A stretch of DNA of 37,667 bases. It comes from Daejeonella sp. Its GTDB lineage: Bacteria; Bacteroidota; Bacteroidia; Sphingobacteriales; Sphingobacteriaceae. This document shows, one piece after another, positions 22,398 through 31,100 of this stretch. Position 1 is the stretch's first letter. The number at the start of each line of letters is the position of its first letter. The stretch is from contig NZ_JAUXXZ010000053.1 of NCBI RefSeq assembly GCF_030684675.1, forward strand, positions 1 to 37,667, given 5' to 3'. Under the pieces are notes generated by a model, which did not search any database, was not told the DNA's origin, and saw only the letters and a list, made by a program, of their open reading frames with translations. The translations under genes and the position numbers were made by a program.

Positions 22398-24383
22398 TTA
22401 ATTTGTTGCAGGCCAGGTATTATTTGTCGGGTTAGAATCAGGGAAAACCTTATCCGGATCAGAGACAATTGAGACGATCTCTTCTGTTGAAGGATAATTA
22501 AACGTAAAGCGTGTATTTCGTTCCCAAACTTCAACAGGAAGCTTTAAACGGTTCACTTTCCCACTTTTTGTTTTGATATCCAGAATGACCGGCATTGCCA
22601 TTTTATCCAGATTTTCAATAGTTATCAAAGCTCCCTGCTTAAAATCATTATTTACATATTTCAGATCTGCGACTCCCTGATCCAGCTTCCAGTTATTCAG
22701 GATCCAGGCTCTCCAGAACCAGTTTAGATTTTCACCCGACACATTTTCCATAGTGCGAAAGAAATCATCCGGAGTTGGGTGCTTGTATGCCCAGCGATCA
22801 ATATAAGTTTTAAATGCCCTGTCGAATCGCTCTTCACCCAATATTTGTTCACGTAAAATGCTAAGTGCAATTGCCGGTTTGTAGTAGGCAAGCAAACCAA
22901 TACTGTTTTCCTTCATATTATCCGGGCTGCTCATAACCGGTTCAAAACCAGGATTAGTCAATACTTTTCCAAGGGCATGCATATCTGTTTTACCCTGCCG
23001 GTACTCTCCTTTATTAAAATCGGCTGATGCAAGAGTATTAATGAAGGTATTAAAACCCTCATCCATCCAGGCATACAGGCGCTCATTGGATCCAACGATC
23101 ATTGGGAACCAGGTATGACCAAATTCATGGTCTGTAACTCCCCAAAGCTCTCCTGATTTAGATTTTGCACTGCAGAATACAATTCCGGGATACTCCATAC
23201 CACCCGCAATTGAGGCAACATTTGTTGCAGCCGGATAAGGAAACTCCAACCATTTCTTAGAATTGAACTCATTGGATGCCTTTGTATATTCCGTAGAACG
23301 TGCCCAGGCATCATTCCCATCACTTTCAACGGGATAAGCCGAAATTGCCATGGACTTTTTACCGCTTGGAAGATTCATGCGGGCTGCATCAATGATAAAG
23401 GCAGCAGACGAAGCCCAGGCCGCATCACGTGCATTCTTTAATTTAAAATTCCAGGTAAGCTCCTGCTTTCCTTTCGGACGGGAATCCGGATTTGTTACTT
23501 CATCAGCAGATCTGATGATAACCGTTTTATCACTTTGAGCGGCAGCTTTCCATCTTTGTTGCTGTTCAGGGGTGTAAACATCCTGGGGATTTACGAGCTC
23601 ACCTGATCCAACTACAATATGACTTGCCGGAGCAGTAATGCTGATATCATAATCTCCATATTCGAGATAAAACTCACTTGGACCGATATATGGAATGGTA
23701 TTCCAGCCAGAAACATCATCATACACACACATACGCGGGTACCACTGAGCAACAGAGAAAATCTTTCCGTTCATGGTGTTCAAAATTCCCATACGATCTG
23801 AGCCATAATCAGGAGAGGTAAAAGAATATTCGATCTTTAGCCGAAGCTGCCCTCCCCCTGAGGAAAGCTCATTCGGCAGATAAACCTGCATTCTTGTATC
23901 TTCAATAAAATGCTCGGCATTCTTCTCAATTGTTTTTCCCTTTTCAAGTGAAAGAATCTTCACTGATTTAATTTTATAACCCCCATCAAATTTCTGACCG
24001 CGGGCACCACTCCGGCTACCACCAGGAGGAATAATCGCATGACCGCGTGAATCCTCCTTAAAAAGGTTTTGATCCAGCTGCATCCAAACAAAAGGAAGTT
24101 TATCGGGGCTGTTGTTCGTATAAGTTAAAACTACAGTTCCTGAGATCTCATTACTTTGTTCATTTAATCTGACCGCTAATTTATAATCTGCCCTATTTTG
24201 CCAGTACTTCGGTCCGGGCTGCCCACCTGCAGACCTGTACTCATTACCATTCTTTGTATAGAACATCGGCCCGAAAGTATCGTGATAATTATAGTTACCA
24301 CCTACTACACTTTGTTGTGTATATGCCTGATTTACAAAACATAATAATGCAATTACAAAGTTTAAAAACTTTAATCTGTTCAT
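22398..24383 (-). CDS. M1 family metallopeptidase, secreted
   Basis: 661 aa with a signal peptide ([20 protein letters not shown], cleavage near YTQ). The zinc site is HEFGH at 419-423 with the third ligand Glu442 in WMDEGFNTF, i.e. HEXXH-X18-E, the M1 (gluzincin) signature. The substrate-binding GAMEN motif appears as GGMEY (394-398). An N-terminal beta-saddle domain precedes the catalytic domain, and there is no T9SS C-terminal domain. Aminopeptidase activity toward periplasmic or extracellular peptides is inferred. The start codon overlaps the stop of the upstream ArsC-like gene (ATGA), so the two are translationally coupled at the end of the prs-rplY-pth run. Confidence 0.9.
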   Translation of the reverse strand: MNRLKFLNFVIALLCFVNQAYTQQSVVGGNYNYHDTFGPMFYTKNGNEYRSAGGQPGPKYWQNRADYKLAVRLNEQSNEISGTVVLTYTNNSPDKLPFVWMQLDQNLFKEDSRGHAIIPPGGSRSGARGQKFDGGYKIKSVKILSLEKGKTIEKNAEHFIEDTRMQVYLPNELSSGGGQLRLKIEYSFTSPDYGSDRMGILNTMNGKIFSVAQWYPRMCVYDDVSGWNTIPYIGPSEFYLEYGDYDISITAPASHIVVGSGELVNPQDVYTPEQQQRWKAAAQSDKTVIIRSADEVTNPDSRPKGKQELTWNFKLKNARDAAWASSAAFIIDAARMNLPSGKKSMAISAYPVESDGNDAWARSTEYTKASNEFNSKKWLEFPYPAATNVASIAGGMEYPGIVFCSAKSKSGELWGVTDHEFGHTWFPMIVGSNERLYAWMDEGFNTFINTLASADFNKGEYRQGKTDMHALGKVLTNPGFEPVMSSPDNMKENSIGLLAYYKPAIALSILREQILGEERFDRAFKTYIDRWAYKHPTPDDFFRTMENVSGENLNWFWRAWILNNWKLDQGVADLKYVNNDFKQGALITIENLDKMAMPVILDIKTKSGKVNRLKLPVEVWERNTRFTFNYPSTEEIVSIVSDPDKVFPDSNPTNNTWPATN

Positions 24384-24751
24384 TTAATATTTCTTTTTAA
24401 TTTTATTAACAACTTGCCTAATTGTTCCTCATTGAATCCTAGCAGAACCGAATCAGAACCTGTTTCAATAACCGGACGTTTGATCACACTAACCTTTTCC
24501 TGCATTAGTTTGAATGCTGAGTCCTTTGATGTAATGCTATTTTGAATTTCGGGTGAAAGCATTTTCCAGGTGGTTCCACGCTTATTAAGAAGTGCTTCCC
24601 ATCCCAACTGCTTAGACCATTCCTCAAGCTTAGGCCTATCAACCCCAAGTTTTTTAAAATCATGAAACTCAAAATCAATTTTATGGAGTTTGAACCAGTC
24701 GAGGGTCTTTTTTACAGTATTGCAATTAGGTATTCCGTAAATCTTCATCAA
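24380..24751 (-). CDS. ArsC/Spx-like reductase family protein
   Basis: 123 aa with a thioredoxin-like fold. It starts [20 protein letters not shown], with the single active-site Cys in NCNTVKK, and continues [20 protein letters not shown] and VIKRPVIE (the cis-Pro region). The length and the CNT motif match the YffB/Spx-MgsR branch rather than true arsenate reductases, in which the Cys is followed by RNA-type motifs and Arg residues. The substrate is unknown; glutathione- or thiol-dependent reduction is assumed for this branch. A second Met start lies at codon 2. It overlaps the M1 gene by four bases and follows pth by 50 bp. Confidence 0.85.
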   Translation of the reverse strand: MMKIYGIPNCNTVKKTLDWFKLHKIDFEFHDFKKLGVDRPKLEEWSKQLGWEALLNKRGTTWKMLSPEIQNSITSKDSAFKLMQEKVSVIKRPVIETGSDSVLLGFNEEQLGKLLIKLKRNIK

Positions 24752-24801
24752 AAATAAATTTAAACTGCTTCGTAATTTGATAAATTCAGTGATAAAAGCA
24801 C

Positions 24802-25362
24802 TTATTTGTTTAAACGGGTCATAGTCAGTTCTGCACCTACGCTAACAAAACTATTTATAAATTCAACAGAGCGGTCGATCAATGCAGGCAATGCTTTCTG
24901 TTCATCAGGATCAAAACCGCTCAAAACATAATCAACCTGCCTGCCTTTGGGGAAATTATCCCCTATGCCAAACCGCAGCCTTGCATAGTCAGTCCCACCC
25001 AAAACCCCCTCAATACTCTTCAAACCATTGTGACCGGCAGCACTTCCTTTTGGTTTCAAACGTATTGTACCAAAAGGCAGGGCAAGATCATCCACAACAA
25101 CCAATATATTTTCGGCAGGGATACGCAATTCCTGCATCCAGTAATTAACTGCTTTGCCGCTCAGATTCATGTAAGTAGTTGGTTTGATCACAAAGATCTT
25201 ACGGCTTTTATGGGTAAACTCAGTATAATACGCCAGCCTCATATTAAAAAAAGAAGAGTGCGATTGTTTAGCCAGCTCATCAGCAACCATAAATCCAATA
25301 TTATGCCTTGTATCTGCATATTCGGGACCTATATTTCCTAAACCTATGATCAAATATTTCAT
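24802..25362 (-). CDS. pth: peptidyl-tRNA hydrolase
   Basis: 186 aa, normal length. It starts MKYLIIGLGNIGPEYADTRH with the conserved Asn10 and catalytic His20, then TYMNLSGKAV, VVVDDLALPFG (the conserved Asp) and GSAAGHNGLKSI. It frees tRNA from peptidyl-tRNA that drops off ribosomes. The gene follows rplY, a pairing (L25/Ctc with Pth) common across bacteria. A strong terminator lies between rplY and this gene, so expression depends on read-through or on a local promoter that I could not identify. Confidence 0.96.
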   Translation of the reverse strand: MKYLIIGLGNIGPEYADTRHNIGFMVADELAKQSHSSFFNMRLAYYTEFTHKSRKIFVIKPTTYMNLSGKAVNYWMQELRIPAENILVVVDDLALPFGTIRLKPKGSAAGHNGLKSIEGVLGGTDYARLRFGIGDNFPKGRQVDYVLSGFDPDEQKALPALIDRSVEFINSFVSVGAELTMTRLNK

Positions 25363-25409
25363 GTGGACTACAAATATGCTTCAAAGCTTTTAAAAAACTA
25401 TATGCTTGC

Positions 25410-25448
25410 AAAAAAAAAGCAGTGTCGGATTTACCGGCACTGCTTTTT
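25410..25448 (-). terminator. intrinsic terminator between rplY and pth
   Basis: On the minus strand AAAAAGCAGTGCCGG pairs with CCGACACTGCTTTTT with one mismatch, a 5-nt loop and a run of nine T. It is 20 bp after the rplY stop and 48 bp before the pth start. It would uncouple rplY from pth, at least partly. Confidence 0.9.
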
Positions 25449-25468
25449 AAATTATTTGAGAAGGAAGA

Positions 25469-26044
25469 TTATTTCTTGGCTTCAGTCTCTGCCTGCTTAA
25501 GGGCGCGTGACATAGTCACAGATACAATAGTGTCTTCAGGATTATTTGTGATCTTGAAATTATCGAATTTCAAAGAACCAACACCTACAGATTTTCCAAC
25601 CTCTAATTGAGTGATACTAACTTCTACATACTGAGGCATATCCTTAGGCAATGCTTTTACACGCAGTTTACGTAATTTCTGAACTAACTTACCACCGATT
25701 TTAACACCAGGTGAGGTTCCGGTTAATTTTACAGGGATCAGCATCACTACAGGTTTCTTTTCATCTAATTCTAAAAAGTCAACATGTAATGGCAAATCAG
25801 TTAATGGATGAAAATGTACATCCTGAATGATAGCCTGTGCTTTCACACCTGCAACATCCAAAGCAACGAAAGAAACTTCCGGTGTATAAACCAGACTTTT
25901 CAAATCAGATGCAGACACAGAAAAGTGGATTTGATTTTTTCCACCATAAAGAACTGCAGGCACTTTACCTTCATAACGCAGCTCTTTAGCGTCTCTTTTC
26001 CCTACGTTCTCTCTTGGAGAACCGCTAATAGCAATTGATTTCAT
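25469..26044 (-). CDS. rplY: 50S ribosomal protein L25 / general stress protein Ctc
   Basis: 191 aa, the long two-domain form (TL5/Ctc). The N-terminal 5S rRNA-binding domain has RENVGKRDAKELRYEGKVPA and VLYGGKNQIHFSV. The C-terminal beta domain has HVDFLELDEKKPVVMLIPVK and ends in a charged tail. It binds 5S rRNA on the large subunit. It lies downstream of prs, the same order seen in many bacteria (prs-ctc-pth), separated by 180 bp that hold heptad repeats. Terminator downstream at 25410-25448. Confidence 0.95.
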   Translation of the reverse strand: MKSIAISGSPRENVGKRDAKELRYEGKVPAVLYGGKNQIHFSVSASDLKSLVYTPEVSFVALDVAGVKAQAIIQDVHFHPLTDLPLHVDFLELDEKKPVVMLIPVKLTGTSPGVKIGGKLVQKLRKLRVKALPKDMPQYVEVSITQLEVGKSVGVGSLKFDNFKITNNPEDTIVSVTMSRALKQAETEAKK

Positions 26045-26123
26045 AATTTATTTGTTATTATTTATACTTAGTTGTTAGTAAATCCAACAATCTAATATTT
26101 TTAGTCTTGAATCCCGGTTTAGA

Positions 26124-26225
26124 GGACTGATGTATGAAGTCTGATTCATACCTCATACCTCATACCTCATACCTCAGACCTCCTACCTCATACCTCTTAT
26201 TTCAGGTTCTTGACTCTTGGTTCTT
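26124..26225. repeat. snap-back 7-bp repeat array between prs and rplY
   Basis: Three forward units (GGACTGA, TGTATGA, AGTCTGA; 26124-26144) directly face seven reverse units (TCATACC x5, TCAGACC, TCCTACC; 26146-26194). Three units of a second type follow (GGTTCTT, GACTCTT, GGTTCTT; 26205-26225) and run into the prs stop codon. Forward and reverse units are complementary (GGTATGA/TCATACC), so the array can fold back. This is the gene-less counterpart of the arrays around the four-helix-bundle gene at 27457-28101. Confidence 0.8.
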
Positions 26226-27168
26226 AATCTATCTTAAACAGTTCACTTATCGAGGCGTGTTCATTGACATTGGCAATTGCACGACTAAAAAGATCTGCTG
26301 TTGAAAGCACTCTTATTTTAGGGCTTGATTTAGTTGATGCAATCGTATCTGTAACAATCAGCTCTGTAAGTGCTGAAGTCTCAACAGTCCGGTAAGCATC
26401 TCCTGATAATACCGGGTGAGTACAAACGGCTCTAACGCTATTGGCACCCTTTTCCATGATAAGCTCTGCTGCCTTTGCCAGTGTTCTGGCTGTATCACAG
26501 ATATCATCAATCAGAACCACATCCCTTCCGGTAACATCACCGATTATAGACATTGATTCGATCTCGTTCGCTCTTTTTCTTTGTTTGTCACAGATCACCA
26601 CTTCTGCGTTAAAGTATTTGGCGAATGTCCTTGCTCTGTAAGAGCCTCCCATATCGGGCGACGCAATAGTCAGATGAGGCAGATTCAGGCTTTTAATATG
26701 TGGTACAAATATTACTGAAGCGTCAAGATGATCAACGGGAATATCGAAAAAACCTTGTATCTGTGCAGCATGCAGATCCATTGTCATTATCCGGTGAGCT
26801 CCCGCAGCTGTGAGCAGATTGGCAATTAATTTTGCACCAATTGCTACTCTTGGCTTATCTTTCCTATCCTGTCTGGCCAAGCCAAAATAAGGCACAACCA
26901 CTGTAATATAATGAGCTGAAGCCCTTTTTGCAGCATCTATCATTAATAAAAGCTCAACGAGATTATCGTTAGGCTGGTTAGTTGATTGAATCAGAAACAC
27001 ATCACAACCCCGAACTGACTCGTTATAATATGGCTGAAATTCACCATCACTAAATCTCGACAAAGTCACGTCTCCCAATTCCTTGCCATAGCTTACAGCT
27101 ATTTTCTTGGCCAGATCGGTTGTACCTGAGCCGGCAAATAATTTGATGGTGTTAAATGTTACGGGCAT
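26224..27168 (-). CDS. prs: ribose-phosphate pyrophosphokinase
   Basis: 314 aa, full length for bacterial PRPP synthetase. The conserved segments are SRFSDGEFQPYYNESVRGCD, the catalytic flexible-loop region PYFGLARQDRKDKPRVAIGA, DLHAAQIQGFFDIPVDHL and the PRPP-binding VVLIDDICDTARTLAKAAEL. The enzyme makes PRPP from ribose 5-phosphate and ATP for purine, pyrimidine, NAD, His and Trp synthesis. In the PRPP loop, Cys-Asp-Thr-Ala-Arg replaces the usual Ile-Asp-Thr-Gly-Gly, a variant seen in this phylum. It lies 118 bp after tRNA-Gln on the same strand; no separate promoter was recognised in between. Confidence 0.97.
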   Translation of the reverse strand: MPVTFNTIKLFAGSGTTDLAKKIAVSYGKELGDVTLSRFSDGEFQPYYNESVRGCDVFLIQSTNQPNDNLVELLLMIDAAKRASAHYITVVVPYFGLARQDRKDKPRVAIGAKLIANLLTAAGAHRIMTMDLHAAQIQGFFDIPVDHLDASVIFVPHIKSLNLPHLTIASPDMGGSYRARTFAKYFNAEVVICDKQRKRANEIESMSIIGDVTGRDVVLIDDICDTARTLAKAAELIMEKGANSVRAVCTHPVLSGDAYRTVETSALTELIVTDTIASTKSSPKIRVLSTADLFSRAIANVNEHASISELFKID

Positions 27169-27183
27169 TTTTGTTTCGGATTT

Positions 27184-27199
27184 CGAAATTATAATTTCG
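27184..27199. promoter_or_regulatory. 16-bp perfect palindrome upstream of prs
   Basis: CGAAATTATAATTTCG is its own reverse complement and lies 15 bp before the prs start codon. A dimeric regulator could bind it, or the mRNA could form a small hairpin in the leader. No known regulator is assigned. Confidence 0.45.
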
Positions 27200-27237
27200 T
27201 TTTTAAACTAATAAAAACACAATGTCTATACTATATC

Positions 27238-27252
27238 GGTCGCCAGGCGACC
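27238..27252. repeat. GC-rich hairpin after tRNA-Gln
   Basis: GGTCGCC and GGCGACC around a single base, 34 bp beyond the tRNA 3' end. There is no T-run, so a role in tRNA 3' processing or partial termination before prs is only a possibility. Confidence 0.45.
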
Positions 27253-27285
27253 TTGAAATGTGCAATTCCGAAACTCGAAATTAAT

Positions 27286-27359
27286 TGGTTGCCCGACCAG
27301 GATTCGAACCTAGACAAACTGCACCAAAAACAGTTGTACTACCATTATACTATCGGGCA
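27286..27359 (-). tRNA. tRNA-Gln (anticodon TTG), CCA encoded
   Basis: Folds fully by eye. The acceptor arms TGCCCGA/TCGGGCA form 7 bp. The D arm is GTAT/GTAC around AATGGTA. The anticodon arm is ACTGT/GCAGT with loop TTTTGGT, giving anticodon TTG (27325-27327). The T arm is CTAGG/CCTGG with loop TTCGAAT. The discriminator A is followed by an encoded CCA (27286-27288). A consensus promoter stands at 27398-27429. It is first in the minus-strand run leading to prs. Confidence 0.97.
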
Positions 27360-27397
27360 AACAAAAATCAAAAAGAAACTCCTTTTGAAATGGTTTG

Positions 27398-27429
27398 CAA
27401 ATATAGGGGGATAAAGTTTAAAGTGCAAA
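27398..27429 (-). promoter_or_regulatory. promoter of tRNA-Gln (Bacteroidetes consensus)
   Basis: On the minus strand TTTG (27426-27429) and TATATTTG (27398-27405) are 20 bp apart, an exact match to TTTG-N19-21-TAnnTTTG. The tRNA 5' end is about 40 bp downstream. Confidence 0.88.
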
Positions 27430-27456
27430 TGAAAATTCATTTTTGTTGACTTAGGA

Positions 27457-27575
27457 GGTACGAGGTCTGAAGTATGAGGTCTGAGGTCTGAAGAATGAGA
27501 TCTGAAGTATGAGGTCCGAAGTCTGAGGTCCGAAGTCTGAAATCTGAGGACTGAGGACAGAGGACAGAGGTCGGA
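27457..27575 (+). repeat. array of seventeen 7-bp repeats, left flank of the four-helix-bundle gene
   Basis: Seventeen uninterrupted 7-bp units in register, mostly GGTCTGA, AGTATGA, AGTCTGA, GGTCCGA and GGACAGA, fill 119 bp. The unit is close to RGTNTGA. The opposite-sense array at 28032-28101 closes the other side of the gene. It contains no promoter-like box; the tRNA-Gln promoter starts 28 bp to its left. Confidence 0.9.
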
Positions 27576-27622
27576 TTACCGTTTACTAGGTTAAGATGGA
27601 GATATCTGCAACTTTATAAATG

Positions 27623-27652
27623 AATGCTTAAATTCGGGCAAGCATTTTTTTT
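27623..27652 (+). terminator. terminator-like hairpin abutting the four-helix-bundle start codon
   Basis: AATGCTT (27623-27629) and AAGCATT (27640-27646) form a perfect 7-bp stem followed by eight T that run straight into ATG 27653. It may stop outside transcription from entering the gene or control its translation start. Confidence 0.65.
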
Positions 27653-28011
27653 ATGATCAAATCATTTTCTGATCTGGATGTATATCAGCTTTCCTATCAA
27701 TTGTCAATGAGTATTTTTAATCTGACAAGAGATTTTCCTTCTTCTGAAAAATATTCTTTAACCAGCCAAATAATTCGTTCTACAAGATCAATAAGCGCTA
27801 ATATTGCAGAAGGTTTTGGGCGGAGAATATATCATGCAGAATTCAAAAAATATCTGATCTACTCAGCCGGATCTTTAGAAGAAAGTAATTGTGGTTAAAT
27901 TTCGCTAAAGACTGCCACTATATAACACAGGAACAATTTAACATCTATAATGCTAAAGCAGACGAAATTGGAGCAAAACTTCACAAACTCTATTCAAACT
28001 GGAAATCTTAA
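27653..28011 (+). pseudogene. four-helix bundle protein (23S rRNA intervening-sequence / Avd-like), frameshifted
   Basis: The first frame (27653-27898, 81 aa) starts MIKSFSDLDVYQLSYQLSMS and holds the family hallmarks SLTSQIIRSTRSISANIAEG and FKKYLIYSAGSLEES, then stops. The missing C-terminal helix continues in another frame from about 27892: WLNFAKDCHYITQEQFN, ending LYSNWKS at 28011. The two parts together give the usual ~118 aa. A one-base insertion (or two-base deletion) near 27885-27892 restores the gene. It is either a recent pseudogene or a sequencing error. Members of this family occur in 23S rRNA intervening sequences, as Avd partners of diversity-generating retroelements, and as many orphan genes of unknown role. 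The flanking heptad arrays are described separately. Confidence 0.85.
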
Positions 28012-28031
28012 TCTAAATAACAATAAACTAC

Positions 28032-28101
28032 TCAGACCTCAGTTTTTATACCTCTGATATCTGACATCAGATTTCAGACCTCTGACATCTGACATCAGAC
28101 C
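28032..28101 (-). repeat. array of ten 7-bp repeats, right flank of the four-helix-bundle gene
   Basis: Ten units in register on the plus strand (TCAGACC, TCAGTTT, TTATACC, TCTGATA, TCTGACA and so on), the reverse complement type of the left array. It begins 20 bp after the restored stop codon at 28011 and ends 94 bp before the next gene. Confidence 0.88.
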
Positions 28102-28195
28102 CCCTAATGTTAATTTCTGTTAAACCCTGTCCGCTTTCTGCCTCTTATAATAATAAATTCATTAATTTCGACAGCATTATTTTGATCTTGAATCT

Positions 28196-31100
28196 ATGAA
28201 CTATAATAAAATCAATAATTTATTAGGTTGGGTAAGTTTTTTAATAGCACTGGTTGTCTATACCCTAACCCTTGAACCCACAACAAGCTTTTGGGATTCA
28301 GGTGAATTCATTGCATCAGCTTATAAACTTCAGGTAGTTCATCAGCCAGGTGCTCCCCTATTCCTGATGCTGGGAAAGGTGTTTTCACTGATTGCCGGAA
28401 GTGATACCAGCAGAGTAGCATTCTGGATAAATATGTGTTCTGCACTAGCCAGTGCGGCCACAATCCTCTTCCTGTTCTGGACTATCACAGCCCTGGCAAA
28501 AAAAATTATTCAGGAAAAAGGCAAGGAACTTTCAAATTGGGGAATGATCAGTATAATGGGTTCCGGTTTAGTTGGTGCTCTGGCCTATACCTTCTCTGAT
28601 TCGTTCTGGTTTTCGGCCGTTGAAGCCGAAGTATATGCCTTATCCTCATTATGTACTGCCGTAGTTTTCTGGGCAATCTTAAAATGGGATCAGCATGCTG
28701 ATGAGCCAGATTCAGACCGTTGGTTGATCTTTATCGCCTATGTCATGGGCCTTTCGATCGGTGTACACTTGTTAAACCTCCTGGCAATACCTGCTATTGC
28801 ACTAGTATATTATTTCAGAAGAACTAAAACACCTACTTCTTCGGGCACTTTACTTGCCTTACTAGTCGGGATGTTTATTCTGGCATTTATTCAATATGGA
28901 ATTGTACAATACATCATCAAGTTCGCAGCTTATTCAGACCTGTTCTTTGTTAATACCCTGGGCCTTGGTTTCGGTTCGGGTGTTGCATTTTTCGGCCTTC
29001 TGATTATTATCAGCCTCACTTCAGGAATACTCTACAGCATCAATGGCAATAAACTTAACCTGATGCTTGCCGTCGGTGCCTTTGTTTTACTAATGACCCT
29101 CGGCGGTGGAATTTCTGGCCTCGTGGTAGCAGCAATACTGCTTGCCGGACTTGAGTATATCCTGAAAATCCGAGATAAAAGACGTGTATTAAATTTAGCA
29201 CTTATATCGGTTGTCTTCATCATTTTCGGATATGGCTCCTTTGCCATGATCGTAATCAGAGCGAAAGCAGATCCTACCCTGAATAATAGTGATGCTTCAA
29301 ATGCATTCTCCTTGCTGAGTTATGTGAACAGGGAACAATATGGTGATCGTCCTTTGCTTTATGGACAATATTTTGATTCTAAGCCTATTGACAGTAAACA
29401 TGGAGACATTATTTATCGTAAGGGCAAAGAGAAATATGAAAATGCAGGTCAGAAATATGAGCGTGTTTACGACCGGAATACTATTCTTCCAAGGATGTAC
29501 AGCGATGATCCACAGCATGTTGGATTCTACCGCGACTGGATGGGAATGGCAGAAGATCAATCCCCTACCTTTTTCAATAACCTTGGCTTCCTGATCAGTT
29601 ATCAAACCAGTTTCATGTATACCCGTTATTTCGCCTGGAACTTTGTTGGCAGACAGAATGACGAACAGGGGCATGGCGATTATACCCGTGGAAATTGGTT
29701 ATCAGGAGTAAAATTCATAGATAATATGCTGCTGGGTGGCCAATATGAACTTCCTAAGAGTCAGCTGGAAAACAATGCCTTCAACAGATTCTATTTCCTT
29801 CCCTTCATCATGGGAATCATTGGTGCATTATGGCATTTTAAACGGAACCAGAAAGATGCCGGAATCGTAGGTTTATTATTCTTTTTCACCGGTCTCGCAA
29901 TTGTTCTCTACTTAAATCAGAATCCACTTCAACCCCGGGAACGGGATTATGCCTATACCGGTTCATTCTATGCCTTTGCGATCTGGATTGGCCTGGGAGT
30001 AGCAGGAATTGCAGATTTTTTCAAACCAAGATTTAAAGCCCCTACAGCCGCATTGCTTGCTACTTTTATCGGTTTACTTGCAGCACCTATTTTAATGGCC
30101 AAAGAAGGATGGAATGACCATGACCGTTCCTCTAAATTCACGGCCCGTGATATGGCAGCCAATTACCTGGAATCATGCGCACCTAATGCCATATTGTTTA
30201 CATATGGCGATAATGATACTTACCCGCTCTGGTATGTGCAAGAAGTTGAAAACATCCGGCCGGATGTCAGAGTAGTCAATTTAAGCTTGCTGGGTACCGA
30301 CTGGTATATCAGGCAAATGAAGAAGAAAGTAAATCAGGCTGAAGCATTACCAATCACTATGCCTGACGAAAAATTCGTTCAGGGAGTCCGCGACGTAATG
30401 GGCTATCAGGATTATAATACAGCTGGTTCAGTCGAGTTAAAGGACATATTTGACATTATGACTTCCGATAATGATGCCGACAAAGCAAGCTATCAGGATG
30501 GCTCAAAAGAAAATTTCCTTCCTACAAAAAACTTTAAAATCAGCATCAATCCTGACCAGATTATTGCGAGCAAAACATTGCCTGAAAGCAAAAGGGACCT
30601 GATCATCCCTGCTATGGAATGGAAGTATAATAAGAATTATGTCACAAAAACTGAACTTGCCATGATCGATGTTCTGGCTCATAATAATTGGAAACGCCCG
30701 GTTTATTTTGCTATCACAGTACCCGATGATAACTATATGGGTTTAGGTGATTTCCTGTATAACGAAGGCTTTGCCTATCGTCTGTTACCCCTGAAAAAAG
30801 CTCAGCTTGATTCGGCTGCTGAAAAACCTGAATTAACCAATTCAGATCAGATGTATACTAACCTGATGACCAAGTTTAAATGGGGAAACATGAAAAATGC
30901 AAGCTATTTAGACCCCGAATCATTGCGAATGAGTTATACTATGATTAATCATTTCAATATTCTGGCTGAGAATCTGTATAAAGAAGGCCGGACTGAAGAA
31001 GCGAGAAAATTATTATTGAAGTGCATGGAGGTAGTTCCTGATAAAAATCATTCCCTGAACTTTACCATCCGCAAATTCTATATGGCAGATTTGCTCTACA

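Larger units (their letters stand above)
27457..28101 (+). mobile_element. candidate heptad-bordered element carrying a four-helix-bundle gene
   Basis: A 645-bp unit: forward 7-bp repeats, hairpin, four-helix-bundle gene, reverse 7-bp repeats. The borders are inverted relative to each other, as in a transposable element. Similar but gene-less forward-reverse arrays occur at 26124-26194 and, with a different unit, at 10331-10399. No transposase or target duplication was seen, so mobility is inference from arrangement alone. Confidence 0.4.

Noticed and set aside
24882-25341. Plus-strand ORFs opposite pth
   Set aside because: They are shadows of a well-conserved pth gene with intact catalytic residues.
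27653-28011. Diversity-generating retroelement suggested by the Avd-like protein
   Set aside because: No reverse transcriptase and no template/variable repeat pair with adenine-biased differences was seen anywhere in the window.
27457-28101. CRISPR-like array
   Set aside because: The repeats are 7 bp and directly contiguous, with no spacers of unique sequence and no cas genes nearby.
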